Of a DNA stretch of 64,000 bases, positions 9,497-21,823 are shown piece by piece. The stretch lies in the NCBI GenBank assembly GCA_017893485.1, contig CM030362.1:31786089-31850088 (forward strand), given 5' to 3'. The position numbers were made by a program, and so were the translations under genes. Every line of letters begins with the position of its first letter. Within the stretch, counting starts at the first letter, position 1. The DNA comes from Hemerocallis citrina. Taxonomy: Eukaryota > Streptophyta > Magnoliopsida > Asparagales > Asphodelaceae. Below the pieces are notes generated by a model. The model had not been told where the DNA came from. It saw only the letters and a program-made list of their open reading frames with translations, and ran no database searches.

Positions 9497-12400
9497 TTAA
9501 ACTGGAGACAATCCAATAGTTGTATAGCAAAACTGATGTTTCATACTATCCACCACCTTAGTGAGCATGTCCGCCGGATTCTTAGTGCCAAGAATCTTAG
9601 TTAGCTTCAACCATTTCTTCTCAACTGCCATTCTAATAAAATGATACCTCATTTGAATGTGCCGAGTCCTAGAGTGATATGCCGAGTTTTTCGCTAAGAA
9701 AACTGCACTTTGACTGTCACACCATAGTTCACCTATGGGTTGCTTCCTGCCCAACTGTTTCATAAGCTCTAAAATCTACAACATGTCTTTTGTCGCTTCT
9801 GTAAGTGTCATATACTTTGACTCCGTGGTTGACCGTGCTACAACATTTTGTAACTGCAAAGCCCAACTGACAGTTGTTCCTCCAACTGTAAATACATATC
9901 CTGTAGTACTTCTGCAACTATCACGATCATCCAAAAAATCTGCATCCACGTAATCATGTAGATGCAAAGAATCTCTCCTAAAACAAAGAGAGTGATCTGA
10001 AGTACCTGCTAGATACCTAATAATCCACCTTACTGCATTCCAATGATGTTTACCTAGATTCTTCATGTAACAGTTCACAACTCCCACTGCTTGTGCGATG
10101 TATGGTCTTATAAACACCATCGCATACATCAAACTCCCAATGGCTGAGGCATAAGGAATAGCAGCCATTTCCTCCATCTCTGCCTCTGTCTTAGGACACA
10201 AGTCCATCGATAACCCTAAGTGAGCAGCCAAGGGACAAGTGACTGGCCTCGTGCCATCCATATTGAATCTCTTCAACATCTTCTTCACGTAGTTCGCATG
10301 AGATAGACAAAGCTTCTTGCTTCTCCTGTCTCTACTAATCTTCATGCCGAGAATTTACTTTGCTTCACTAAGTCCTTTATTGAAAATTCTGAAACTAGTG
10401 CTTTTTTCACTTCCTTGATCTTCTCCATACATGAACCTACTAAAAACATGTCGTCCACATACAACGCCAATGTAACTATATCATTGTCCTCATATCTACG
10501 AACATACACACAATGATCCATTTCGCATCTATCGAAACCTTTTCCTCTCATAAAACAATCATACTTCAAGTACCATTGTCGCGGTGCTTGTTTGAGCCCT
10601 TAAAGACTCTTCTTCAATCGACACACCATGTCTTCTTTTTGTTTTACTTTAAAACATGTGGGTTATTTCATGTACAACTCTTATCGATATCACCATGGAG
10701 AAATATTGTCTTCACATCCAACTGCTCTAAGTGCAAGTCTTCAATTGTCACAATACTAAGCAGAATCCTAACTGAAGTCATCTTCACAATCGGCACAAAG
10801 ATCTCACTATAATCAGCACCTTCTCTTTGAGAGAATCCTTTCACAACAAGCCTTATCTTGTACCTCTTATTGCTATTTGCCTCATTTTTGCCTCTGAAAA
10901 CTTATTTGTTCATAAGAGCACGTTTCTTTGCAGGTAACTTGATTAACTCCCAAGCTTGGTTCTGTTCCAAGGAGTTCATCTCGTCCTTCATGGCTAACTC
11001 CCACTGAATTCGAGCATTATCCCTCAAAGACTCATCATGAGTCTCTGGCTCTCCTGAATTCGTGTACAGAACATGCTCGTGAACAACACTTGCTGATGGA
11101 TCAAATATCTTGGTTGGCCTCCTCACTCGTGTCAATCTCCTCAATGTGGGTACCGGTTTACCGACCGGTTCAGGTTATCCAAATTGTTCTGACTGTACCT
11201 GTTCGTCTTGGATAATCTGCTCATTCCCAATGGGCTCACTATGAACCTCCTGTGCTGCCTGTGGTACTTGTACCTGCTGCTGCACTGTAGGACCCCCACC
11301 ACTAGGGCCGCCTTCAGAATCTGAATTTGAGTCTGAGTTTGAACCCCAATCTGACTCTGAACTGGTTGTACTATCTTGACCTGTGTGTCTATCCTTGTAT
11401 AGGACCTCTTCATTGAACACTACATTCCTGCTACGAATGACTTTATTATCCACAAAATTCCAAAGCATGTAACCATACTCATCGCCACCGTAGCCAATGA
11501 ACACACACCTCCTGGACTTAGAGTCATTTCTTTCTTCTCTGTCAATTAGTAAATATGCCATACAACCATAAACTTTCAAATGCGAATAATTGACAGTTTT
11601 ACCTGACCATAGTTCTTCTGGAATGGCCGCATCAAGGGCACTAGACAGGCAAGGGTTAATCAAGTACACTGCTATATCAACTGTAGCGGCCCAAAAATGG
11701 ATCGGAAGACCCGTATGAAGTCTCATGCATCTCGTCCGTTTGAGTATCGTGCGGTTCATTCTTTCTGCTACACCATTCTCCTGTTGAGTCTTAGGAATTG
11801 TCTTGATTCCTCTGATACCTTCCTTTGCAAGATAGTTAACAAACTCTTTGCTTGTGTACTCACCTCCGTTGTCTGACTTTATGGCTTTCACTTTGCAACC
11901 CGTCTCATTCTCAACCCTGGCCTTCCAAGCTCTGAATGCCTTAAATACTTCTGATTTCTCGCGAATTGCATAAACCCAAATCTTTCTTGTAGCATCATCA
12001 ATGAATGTGACGAAGTATCTCTTACCACCATAAGAGATTCCTGAGCTGGACCCCACACATCTGTATGTACCAACTCTAGCTTCCTAAGCTCCTTCTCACG
12101 CCCACTCAACTGAAAGCTAACTGTCTTCTATTTTTTCATCACACAATTTTTACAGAAATCCATCTCAACCTTCTTCAACCCCGACAAAAGATCCCTAGAA
12201 CAAAGCTGCTTGACACCCCATTCACCAAAGTGCCCCAACCTGACATGCCATAGAATTGAAGAGGAACTACCTGCTGATGTTGTACCAATAATATCAGTAG
12301 AATCACCTCTTCTGAGTATGTACAACATGTCACTACGTTTTCCTTTTGCCACCAACCTGGCACCTATTGTCACCTTCCATTCTCCATGCTGAAAAGTTAT

Positions 12401-13153
12401 TGTGAACCCTTCTTTATCTAGTTTGCTAGTTGAGATCAAGTTTTTCTTCAAGCTCGGATATGTCTTGTGTCATTCAAGACCAATTGCCCACCATTGTGAG
12501 CCTTCACTCTCACAGTGCCTCTACCTACAACTGGACATATCTACCCATTACCAACTGAAACTGCACTAAAATCACCTGTCCTGTAATCCTAAAAAACATC
12601 CCTCATGGGGGTATAATGATAAGAAGCACCTGAGTCTATACACCAATCATCTTGTATAATATTAAATCTAGCAGATAAACACAATTCATCTAGACGGGAT
12701 TCAATACTTACCACATTGGCTACCTGTGACCCTACTTGTGCTTTCTTATACTCCTCACATTGGTCTCTACTGTGTCCTGACTTCTTGCATTACCAACACT
12801 CACCTTTGCGATGTCATGTTCTTGACTTGGACCTGTGATTCTTGCTCTGTGACTTTCCTCTATTGTTACTTCTACTACGGTTATCAACTGACAGTGCGGC
12901 ATTGCTAGGATATGACATCGAAGCCTCTCCATACCTTTTCCTCCTTGCATCCTCATTCATAATACTGCTTATAACATCCTTTAGGGTTGTCGTATCAGTC
13001 ATGATGCTAGTAATAGTCTACTCTACTGTGTCATAACTATCGGAAAGACTGGATAGCAACAACAATGATTGTGCCCTATCCTCAAACTTTAAACCTGACG
13101 ATTCCATCTGATTGTAAACCATACAGAAATTGTTGATGTGCTCAGTAATCGAA
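9497..13153 (-). pseudogene. Copia gag-pol remnant (gag, protease, integrase, RT, RNase H)
   Basis: In transcription order (descending coordinates): UBN2-type gag end (13150-13003), CCHC zinc knuckle near 12790-12735 with a stop inside it, damaged protease region (12700-12460), GAG-pre-integrase with a WHVRLGHFG-type motif (12451-12128), integrase core with DNGGEY and QQENGVAERMNRT (12056-11400), S/G-rich linker (11400-11175), RT N-terminus (11144-10600), RT with YVDDMFLVGS (10569-10342), and RT end plus RNase H with STTESKYM and HSRTRHIQMRYHFIR (10345-9497). Several frameshifts and stops separate the pieces, so it is not functional. The closest lineage is Tork/Tnt1, by the RNase H and RT motifs. 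Confidence 0.85.
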
Positions 13154-13154
13154 C

Positions 13155-14820
13155 CCGATAACCCATAGCTAATCTCCATAGCTCGAGGAAAGCTGCAACA
13201 GCTCGGCGGTTACTCGAGCTTCGTAGCTTGGCAAAACCAAATGGCCACAGCCCAGCGGAGCGCTCTCGTAGCACGGTGAAGCTTCACCATCGCCATAGCT
13301 CGGCAAGAGCATGCTACCTACATAGCTCCACCGAAAAATGGAACTCGGTAGCTCGGCGAAGGGGATATATCGACGGAGAGGTGATTCGACATAATGGTAC
13401 CTCGACGAAGACAGAAATTCGTAGCTCCGCCAATACACGAAGTCCTCGTAGCTCAGCAAAGCCCAAAAAATTCGAAGCGAGTCGCCATAGCGCAGCGAAA
13501 GCGTCGGCCGAGCTAAGGGGTCCCCTCGTCAATTCCTTGCCTTTGGATCTCCCCAAAATTTGAGCTCAAACACGATGGACAGCTCAGATGCAACCACGTC
13601 ACGCATCGCCTTCCCTAGCACTCCGCTCAATCGTCGACCGTCTAATTCGCCTCAGCGGATGAGCCGAGCGATGATGAACGCTTCTGATTCGTCCACATCG
13701 TCCCTTATCACAGGAGATTAGATCACGGCCGCTCATTCTCCTCGACGCGCGAGCTGACACCTGATGAGCAGTCCAGATCGCGTCAAGATCTGTGCACCGG
13801 TCGGATTTTTACAGAAAAACCCCCGAAAATTCATTTTAATTCAAAAAATTAATTCAAAAATAATTATTTTAATTTGGAAAATTATTTTTAAAATCCGAAA
13901 AAAAAATTAAAATTGAATTTATTAATTATAAAATTTGAAAAAGTGATTTTAAAATTAGGAAAAATTCCATAAAATTCAGAAAAATTTGAAGAACTATGGA
14001 AAAATTCCCGAAAATCCCAGAAAATTCCAGAAAATTAAAAAAATCGAAGAAATATGGTAAAATTCATGAAAATATTCACTACCTTCAGAAGCCACAGATC
14101 AGTTCTAGGTATCTCCGAACACTCCAACTGCTAAGATTATACGATTCTAAAAGTAAGACGTACTACTTCTCGAAAACTAAGAAAATTGCCTTCCAGGAGT
14201 GGGGGGCTTATGATGATGGTAAAAATCGCAGCAGATCAGAGCCGTACGATTCCTACACAGATCTCAAAGCATCTACAGGCAAATTAGCCATCACATGCCT
14301 ATTTTACAAGTCTGGGTCCACTCGGAGACATGAGTTTCTTCCAAGCCCATAAAAAGTGACAGACTAGGCCCACTAGGAGAGACATCCAACCCATGCTGGC
14401 TAGGAGTCAAATCTCTTATCCCCTAGCAAGGATATCTTATCTCTTGAGGGAGAGAAATATGAATGATCCAACGGTCACGATTCGATCTCTTGAATGTCTC
14501 TCAGGCCTATAAATACCCCTCCCCTTCTTCAGTCACAGGTAATCAACAATTCACCAGTTTTCACTCTTTCACTTTCTCTCTCTTTCTGGTTCTGACTTGA
14601 GCGTCGGAGGGTCTGTCGCCGGGGCCATCCCCCGGTGTTTCAGGCATTTTGCAGGTCCATCGGTCGCATCACCAACCGTCGAATTCAAATCACAGGAGGT
14701 CAATCAACGTTCCAGATTCAATCTCAGGAACCCTAACAGTTTTTAACGGTCTGGTCACAGATCTGACTTTAAGTAGTTTTCTTCAATTATTAACTCACTA
14801 TCTGTTTGCTCCCACACCGA
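13155..14820 (+). mobile_element. remnant of a second Tat-like Ty3/Gypsy 3' end
   Basis: 13190-13510 is a run of degenerate repeats around TAGCTCGGCGAAG/TAGCTCAGCAAAG, comparable in place and style to the 55-bp array of the first element but unrelated in sequence. An AT-rich stretch (13800-14090) follows, then a purine tract GTGGGGGGCT (14199-14208) and an LTR. The LTR shares the conserved block after the TATA box with the LTR at 5199-5786. I see no antisense ORF. The left border is an abrupt switch from Copia gag. Confidence 0.65.
14211..14820 (+). mobile_element. LTR of the second Tat-like element
   Basis: It starts TGATGATGG just after the purine tract and probably ends at TTGCTCCCACA (14820). 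TATAAATACCCC is at 14511, GGTAATCAA follows, then GCGTCGGAGGGTCTG and a CCGGGG/CCCCGG stem at 14618-14636, exactly as in the first Tat LTR. The 3' border is inferred from the usual CA end and is less sure than the start. Confidence 0.55.
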
Positions 14821-15396
14821 AATAAGGAGCAACAAGACCCATGTTGTGATTGGAGGTAGTAGCAACCAAAATTATGAGATCGAGGTCAATCTTCGAACGT
14901 CTATACCGTTGATGTTCATACTAAAATTCTCCAAGTGGGAGATAACATTTATTTTGTGTTTTTGTGGGAAGGTTTGGGGCATAGACAAGTTTGTTTGTTG
15001 CGGACATCCAGAATAGTATTCAAAATCTTATTAAGACTCAACATGTTTAGCACAATCGATGCAGCCAGCCTCTTTCGTTTTTGATCTCCTTCACACTGAA
15101 AATAATAGTGATGTAATGTGTCAGTCCTTTGTGGATGCAATAGCTAAGGATCAATTTTGTGGATACTTAATATTCCTGAAGATTTGTTGAAAGAAAGTAA
15201 CAAAAAAAAACAATAAAAAAAACAAAGCAAAACAAAACAAAACAAAACAAAACAACGGTGCTCAAGCTGTGGATGGGGGAGAAGGCGGATCGGACTACCG
15301 AGGAGAAAGAGAGCATTGGAACTTGGAAGAGGGAAATGAGTCAAGCTGTGCAAAGGTGAGATGATAAATGCGCGCGTCAGGTTGCTTGATAAAGAA
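14821..15396. other. no gene; possible remnant of a Copia 3' end
   Basis: CCAAGTGGGAGAT at about 14934-14946 on the plus strand equals the polypurine tracts of the Copia elements at 9399 and 45014, so this may be a scrap of a plus-strand Copia 3' end. A (CAAAA)n microsatellite lies at about 15225-15256. Nothing else is recognisable. Confidence 0.35.
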
Positions 15397-15945
15397 TTTA
15401 TATAATAAAACACAAAGAAAGCTATCAAGTGGCTCTCATTCAATAGGGTTAAAATAAGTGGTCCAGATCTAACCTTACAAAACATATTTTCCTGCCCAAA
15501 AGTTCTTCCCCAAAACTCAAATTCAAATCCCCAAACAACTCATTTATTTGTAAACTCATTTATTTATTTATTTCTCTCTCTCTCTCTCTCTCTCGCTCTC
15601 TCTCTATTTACTCAGAAATTTATATTTTCAGATTTCAGGTTGATAAATTTTCATATTTTTTATGCATTTTTTCATTGCTCATGTTACATTGAAAATAGCA
15701 AATATCTCATCAACAGTTAAATTTCATCATTTTCCACACTCAAAGTTCTAAGAAGTTGGATTTTATACCCCCATTTATAATTATTTTTCAACGTACTAAT
15801 GGAAACAAGGACTTTATTTACAACTAATTATTGTTTTACTAGTCAAACTTGAGCTACATAATTGTTGTTTTACTGTTTACAAGACTTTCATATGTTGTAT
15901 CGTTCCGAAGACGTGCCGTAGGCACATGCCTAAGGGCAAATCTAG
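15397..15945 (+). mobile_element. non-autonomous Helitron, copy 1
   Basis: It starts with TTTATATAATAAAACACAAAG (copy 2 starts TCTATATAATAAAACACAA) and ends with a small hairpin, ACGTGCCGTAGGCACATG, 18 bp before the terminal CTAG (15942-15945). A 3' hairpin plus CTRR end is the Helitron signature. About 549 bp, no coding capacity, with a CT microsatellite (15573-15604). The 5' TC dinucleotide appears mutated to TT. Confidence 0.7.
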
Positions 15946-16116
15946 TCTATATAATAAAACACAAAGAAAGCTATCGAGTGGCTCTCCTTCAATCCCCCCA
16001 AAAAATCAAAGGTCCAGATCTAACCTCACAAAACATATTCCCCCCCCCCCCAAAAGTTCCTCCCCAAAACTCAAATTCAAATCCCCCACCCAAAACAACT
16101 CCTATATTTATTTATT

Positions 16117-16164
<48 letters not shown>

Positions 16165-16403
16165 ATTCAAAAATTTAAGAAAATAAAAATTTTAAAAATT
16201 TTTACAAAATTAAAAATTAAAAAAAACTAAAAATTTTAGAAATTTAAAAACTTTAAAAAAAATTCAAAAAAATCATATAATTCTCATATAATATATTTGC
16301 TACTTCAATTAATTTGCTGGACCTCCAAAACTATTTTATATGATCAAATAAGGTGCACCATTTCGAAGACGTGCCGTAGGCACGTGTCAACGAGCAAACC
16401 TAG
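15946..16403 (+). mobile_element. non-autonomous Helitron, copy 2, abutting copy 1
   Basis: 458 bp from TCTATATAATAAAACAC to a terminal CTAG (16400-16403), with the hairpin ACGTGCCGTAGGCACGTG just before the end. Its first base is the T directly after the CTAG of copy 1, the usual Helitron target T. It contains poly-C (16041-16050) and a (CT)n run (16112-16160). A third copy of the family lies at 41373-41820. Confidence 0.8.
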
Positions 16404-16568
16404 TAAGTGTATAAATTTTGTAATCCTATTTCGATTCATGAGTTGTGTGTTTACAACGGGACGTGGTGATTGGATTTGGAATGTACTTTGATTCAAGAAA
16501 CACTGCTGTGATTTGGTAGTTGTATGATGAAGTTATTGGATGTTCGTTGAATATATTGTATAGCTACC

Positions 16569-17601
16569 TGTAAATCGCCCACCAGGGGAGGGGGGATAGG
16601 ATGATTGTGCGGAAATTAAAAACTTAAATAAGTAAAGTAAGGAGATAGAGTTAGAGAAATCAAACAGAGCAAACACACCAGACACAGCGATATAACGTGA
16701 TTCGACCTCCAGGTCTACGTCCACCACCTACTTGTATCAATTCTCCGCCGCAAGCGTTGCACTATATTTTAAACTCTTGTACAGTGATTCTCGGAATTCA
16801 GGCCGAGAGTCCTATTATACCCGCCGGACTTCTACAAACAAATCCTGCAAAGCTCACCGAAGTGGAAGAAAAAAAAAACTCTCAAGATTTATAATGATCT
16901 TGACTAAAGAAAACAATAAAAGCTCTCACACTCGGATCGTTGATTGAATAATTAGTTCAGAAAAATTATCATTGCAAGGGATGAAGAATACTCTATGAAT
17001 TCGTCTATATTTATAGAGCGAGAAAATGTATCTTTCTAAAAACGAAAATATATTTCAGAAATAGTCAAAACTGCACACGGACGGTCGACTGCTTTGTTAA
17101 ACAGTCGACCGTCAAAACTGCACACGGACGTTCGACTGCTTTGTTAAACAGTCGACCGTTCATCTTTTAACTCGAAAGTCGAGTGATGACCGGTCGACTG
17201 ACTCTTCTTTTCCACTATGATGAGTGGTCGACTTTAGCGACGATCGACCGATATATTGTACGGTCGACTGCTATCGTGCAGATTCAACATTTATTTGGCA
17301 AATCCACGTTATGTTCTTTCCAAACAAATCAATCAATCAACGACTCTTTACATAGTAATTTCTCACAAAAACAAAAATAAATAATTAATTATTGCTGGCT
17401 TTCTTAAGGATTTGAAACACATGTTTTTTAAGTTGAAATCTTCTTGATATTTGCAAGCTTCTTTGATACATTCCTCTTTTGCTTAATTGCTAATCTTTTT
17501 GGCTCTTTATTTTGAATTACCTGCTTTGTAAAGCATGTAGATCTCAACTGAAAATATTAGTCTTAATAATACGTTTTGTGCACACCAATTTAGGGTCAAC
17601 A
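16569..17601 (-). mobile_element. 3' LTR of the old SIRE-like element
   Basis: 1033 bp on the plus strand from TGTAAATCGCCC to AGGGTCAACA. Compared with the 5' LTR it carries an extra tandem copy of about 54 bp at 17070-17160 (two runs of 'actgcacacggacg' with GTCGACTG...CAGTCGACCG). More GTCGAC motifs follow at 17195-17270. Confidence 0.85.
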
Positions 17602-17614
17602 ATCTCCCTCTTTT

Positions 17615-19754
17615 GGTATGAATAAAACATACCTTAGAATTTAAATTTAAAACAAATCAAGCGAATTAAATAAGTGTATGGATCAACTGCTCCCCCTTAA
17701 TCCAATACTCCCCCTAAATTCTAGGACATGAGAATTAAATAAGTGTATGTTCATGATGCATCTTATATGCATAAAACAAATCTTGCGCGAAAATATGCAT
17801 TCATTAATATTAGTTTAAAAGTTCTGTTTTGATGGAGATGCATATTTAAAATACGGAAATACAGCCTACTTACATGATGTTGTTGATCACGAAGCTTTTT
17901 GATACACAGTGATAGTTCTACATGATATCATAGATTTGAGATTTCAGAATTACATAATCTTGAGAAGGTTAATAGTCAAGTTAACACTAAGTTTGAAGAT
18001 TTTTCTAAGAAGTAAAATTCTAAGTTCGAATTTTCTCCCCATTTTTGGAACGAACCAAGAGGGGGCAAAAAACACAAAGTAGATAAGTTTATATAAAAAA
18101 AAAAATTAGGTACGGTCGACAGACCGCAAAAGATGCCAGAAACCCTCTAAAAAACAAAACAACATAATAGGGGCCAGTTGACTGTGCAGTCGACCAGTCA
18201 GACTCAGACTGTGATTAAAAAAACTTGTGACTGTAAAAGAAACAGTAAAAAGGATGGTTGACTGACCAGTCGATCGTACAACCCTACAGGATGACAGTCG
18301 ACTATTCAGGTGACCGAACAAGTTTATTGTTCAAGCTGAAATATCAATGACATTTAATTCTCCTTTTAAAAAGTGAAAATGTTTTTCATCTAATGGTTTG
18401 GTAAAAATATTAGCCAATTGGAAACCGTTGAAACATAATCAAGAAAATATCTCTCTCTCTTCAAAATGATCTTCAATAAAATGGTAGCGAATTTCTATAT
18501 GTTTCGTGCAATTGTGTTGATCAGAATTTTTAGTCATGTGAGTATTATCGCATTTAATGGGGATGTAATTGAAGAATACCTTATAGTCTTCTAATGTATG
18601 TTTTATCCATAATACATGCGCACAACAAGACCTGGCGGCTATATATTTGACTTCGGCAGTGGATAAAGTGATAGAATTTTATTTCTTAGACACCCACGAA
18701 ACAAGATAATTTTTCAAGAAGTGGCATGTACCGCTTGTGCTTTTTCAATTTATTAAACTGCCAGGATAGTCGGCATCTTAATAGCCTACAAGAGAAAATT
18801 TTCTATTTTTCGGATACCAAAGACCCACATTTAGTGTGTCTTTAAGATATCGAATGATATGCTTAACCACAACTAAATGAGATTCTTTTGGACACGATTG
18901 AAAACAGACACAGAGACAGAAACTAAACATTATATCAGGACAAGATGCAGTAAGATAAAGCAAGCTACTAATCATACCACGAAAGGTACAAATGTCAACA
19001 TTGTTACCAGAATCATCTTCGGACAGTTTAGTGGTAATGACCATGGGAGTTTTGTATGCAATTGCACTATCAAGACCAAACTTTTTGACGAGTTCTTTAG
19101 CACATTTAGATTGGCTTATAAAGATGTCGTCCTGCCATTGTTGTACTTGAAGTCCAAGAAAGTATGTTAATTGTCCCATCATTTTCATTTCAAATTCATC
19201 CTGCATTTGCTTAGAAAACTCTTAGCAAAAATTTTCATTAGTAGACTCAAATATAATATCATCAACATAAATCTGAACAATCAAATATCTTTAAAAACAT
19301 GTTTGATAAAAAGTGTAGTGTCTACTTTTTCTTTTAAAAACTTATGTGAATAAGAAACGAGCTTAGTTGCTCATACCAAGTACGAGGAGTTTGCTTCAAA
19401 CCATATAGCGCTTTATCAAGATGAAATACATGGTTTGGGTGTATTGGGTTAGTGAACCCAGGTGGTTGTTCAACATAAACTTCTTCAGAAATAAAACCAT
19501 TATAAAAAATGCTTTTGACATTCATTTGAAAAAGAGTATAATCCATGTAAGATGCAAAAGCAAGTAAGATACGAATGACTTCAAGCTGTGTAACAGGTAC
19601 AAAAGTTTCATCAAAATCAACACCTTTTTGTTGGTTATAACCTTGGGCAACAAGATGAGTCTTATTTCTAACAATAGTACCAGATTCGTCAAGGTTGTTC
19701 CTAAACACCCATTTGTTCCAAGATTGGTTACTATAGGGTCTAGGTACAAGTCTC
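17615..19754 (-). pseudogene. 3' half of the old SIRE-like pol (RT C-terminal part and RNase H)
   Basis: 19754-19334 encodes the RT N-terminal part (DETFVPVTQLEVIRILLAFAS and the YGLKQTPRTWYEQL motif). 19206-18778 carries the middle RT part with MMGQLTYFLGLQ and SSLLYLTASCPDIMFS. About 18780-18360 is a degenerate RNase H (HIEIRYHFIEDH-like). 18350-17615 has no recognisable protein but contains a cluster of GTCGAC/GTTGAC motifs at 18110-18310. Multiple stops and frameshifts. Confidence 0.8.
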
Positions 19755-20266
19755 TGTTGTGCGGAATACAAAACTAACCAACAATCAAACCAACTAATGC
19801 GGAAACAAAGAGAGAACCAGCGAGAAAACACAGAAAAGCAAGCAACACAAGAACACAAGATTTACGTGGTTCGGCAAAACGATGCCTACATCCACAAGGG
19901 CGGTTGGGGTTTCTTTACTATGTTCTTCAATGGGCAAAACAAAGCCTTTACAAGAGATGACGGCTTCAAAATCCGAATAAGGTGTTACAATTTACAAAAC
20001 CCTAACGGGTGTATTTATAGGGAAACTATTGGGCCTTTCGAATTGGGCCGAATCTGGATCCAAAACCCGCCGACAGTCGACTGGTCTTCATACCAGTCGC
20101 CTGGTTCCTTTGGGACAGTCGACTCATCAGTCGACTGTTGCTACTGTATCTTCAGTCCTTGAAAACTCCTCTGGACAGTCGCCTGCTCCTCCTACCAGTC
20201 GACTGAAGCTCTGAAACTTTCGAACACTGCAGATACCAAATACCAGAATCGAGCCATTATCCTACA
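19755..20266 (-). mobile_element. 3' LTR of the young Copia element
   Basis: 512 bp, same ends and sequence as 24662-25173. It directly follows the polypurine tract on the minus strand. The 121-aa open frame inside each LTR is a chance frame. Confidence 0.95.
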
Positions 20267-20479
20267 ATCTCCACCTTGGCGAGATCTTCCAAGTCAAGTA
20301 TCCAACAATCTCCACCTTGGTGAAATCTTCCAAGTAGCCCAAGCAATCTCCACAAATACTTCAAAACAACTGCTCATCACCAAATGTAACAAACGAACCC
20401 AAAACTCCACCTTAGTATGATATCACATACTAAACAAACCAATAGCAAAGCACTATCCCAACTCGCCCATGCCAAATTA

Positions 20480-21799
20480 TCAAACATGCAAAATATTAGC
20501 CAGGTTCATGCAATGCTTGAACTTGGCTGCCCCAACAACTTTGGTCAACATATCCGCAGGATTATCAGCTGTTCCAATCTTCACCAAATGAATATCACCA
20601 TCCTTTATCAAATCACGCACAAAATGATAACGGACATCAATATGTTTGGTCCTCGAATGATGAACTTGGTTCTTCGCTAAATGAATAGCACTCTGACTGT
20701 CACAGTGTACCTCCACCTTCTCCTGATGAATTCCCAAGCTCTTCAAAAGTCCATGTATCCAAATGGCTTCCTTCATGGCCTCAGCAACCGCCATGTATTC
20801 AGCCTCAGTAGTAGACAACGCTACAGTGGACTGTAAATTTGACCTCCAACTTATAGGTGCCCTAGCCATAGTAAACAAATAGCCTGTAGTAGACCGCCTC
20901 TTATCTAGATCACCTGCATAGTCAGAATCAACATATCCAACCAATAACCTGCTAATATTGTCATCCCTTTCAAATTTCAAACCCACATCTGTGGTGCCAC
21001 TTATGTACCTCAAAATCCATTTAGCTGCTTGCCAATGCTCTTTGCCTGGATCATGCATATATCGACTAACCATACTCACCGCCTGAGAGATGTCTGGACG
21101 AGTACAAACCATGGCATACATCAAACTGCCAACCACACTAGTGTAAGGTACATTTGCCATATACTGTCTCTCCTCATCTGAACTTGGAGACTGAGAAGCA
21201 CTAATTCTGAAATGACTGGCTAAGGGTGTACTTACTGGTTTAGTTTTCTCATCTATACCAAACCGTTTCAGCACCTTCAAAAGATATTGCTTCTGTGTCA
21301 AACTCACTATGCCCTTTGCCCTGTCTCTAGCTATCTCCATCCCAAGTATCTTCTTGGCTTCACCAAGATCCTTCATCTCGAATTCAGAACTCAGCTGATT
21401 CTTCAAATTTTGAATCTCCTTAGCATTTTTAGAGGCAATCAACATATCATCCACATATAATAACAGATATATAAAAGAACCATTCTGCAACTTCCTGAAG
21501 TAGACACAATGATCATACTCACTTCTGGAATATCCTTGCACTTTCATAAACTGGTCAAACCTCAAATACCACTGCCTTGGAGATTGCTTCAACCCATAGA
21601 GAGACTTCTTCAACCTGCAAACACAATTTTCCTTCCCAGCAATTTTGAACCCATCTGGCTGCGACATATAAATTTCTTCATCTAGATCCCCATGTAAGAA
21701 CGCAGTCTTCACATCCATCTGTGTCAATTCAAGATCAAACTGTGCTACCAATGCCAACAAAATCCGAATAGAAGGATGCTTCACAACTGGAGAGAACAC
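20480..21799 (-). pseudogene. reverse transcriptase and RNase H of the young Copia element
   Basis: 439 aa, same frame as the two upstream segments. RT motifs: [26 protein letters not shown], the catalytic YVDDMLIAS, and QILGMEI-like [11 protein letters not shown]. RNase H follows with [19 protein letters not shown] and [13 protein letters not shown], ending [14 protein letters not shown]. It ends about 210 bp before the 3' LTR. The residues needed for catalysis are visible; only the upstream stop codons prevent a full polyprotein. Confidence 0.9.
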
Positions 21800-21823
21800 T
21801 TCGTTATAGTCAATACCTTCCTG

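Larger units (their letters stand above)
8704..13153 (-). mobile_element. truncated Ty1/Copia retrotransposon (Tork-like), 3' LTR plus most of gag-pol
   Basis: The element reads leftwards. Its 3' LTR is 8704-9398, preceded on the minus strand by the polypurine tract CCAAGTGGGAGAT (9399-9411). Internal DNA carries decayed pol and gag up to about 13153, where the similarity stops inside gag and GC-rich Tat-type sequence begins. I found no 5' LTR or primer-binding site, so the 5' end was lost, probably together with the origin of the 13155-14820 block. Confidence 0.85.

Noticed and set aside
14934..14946. Copia-type polypurine tract CCAAGTGGGAGAT on the plus strand
   Set aside because: The following bases do not start with TG and no LTR could be delimited, so it is not called as an element.
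19797..20162. 121-codon frame present identically at 24704-25069
   Set aside because: Both copies lie wholly inside the two LTRs of the young Copia element; no known domain.
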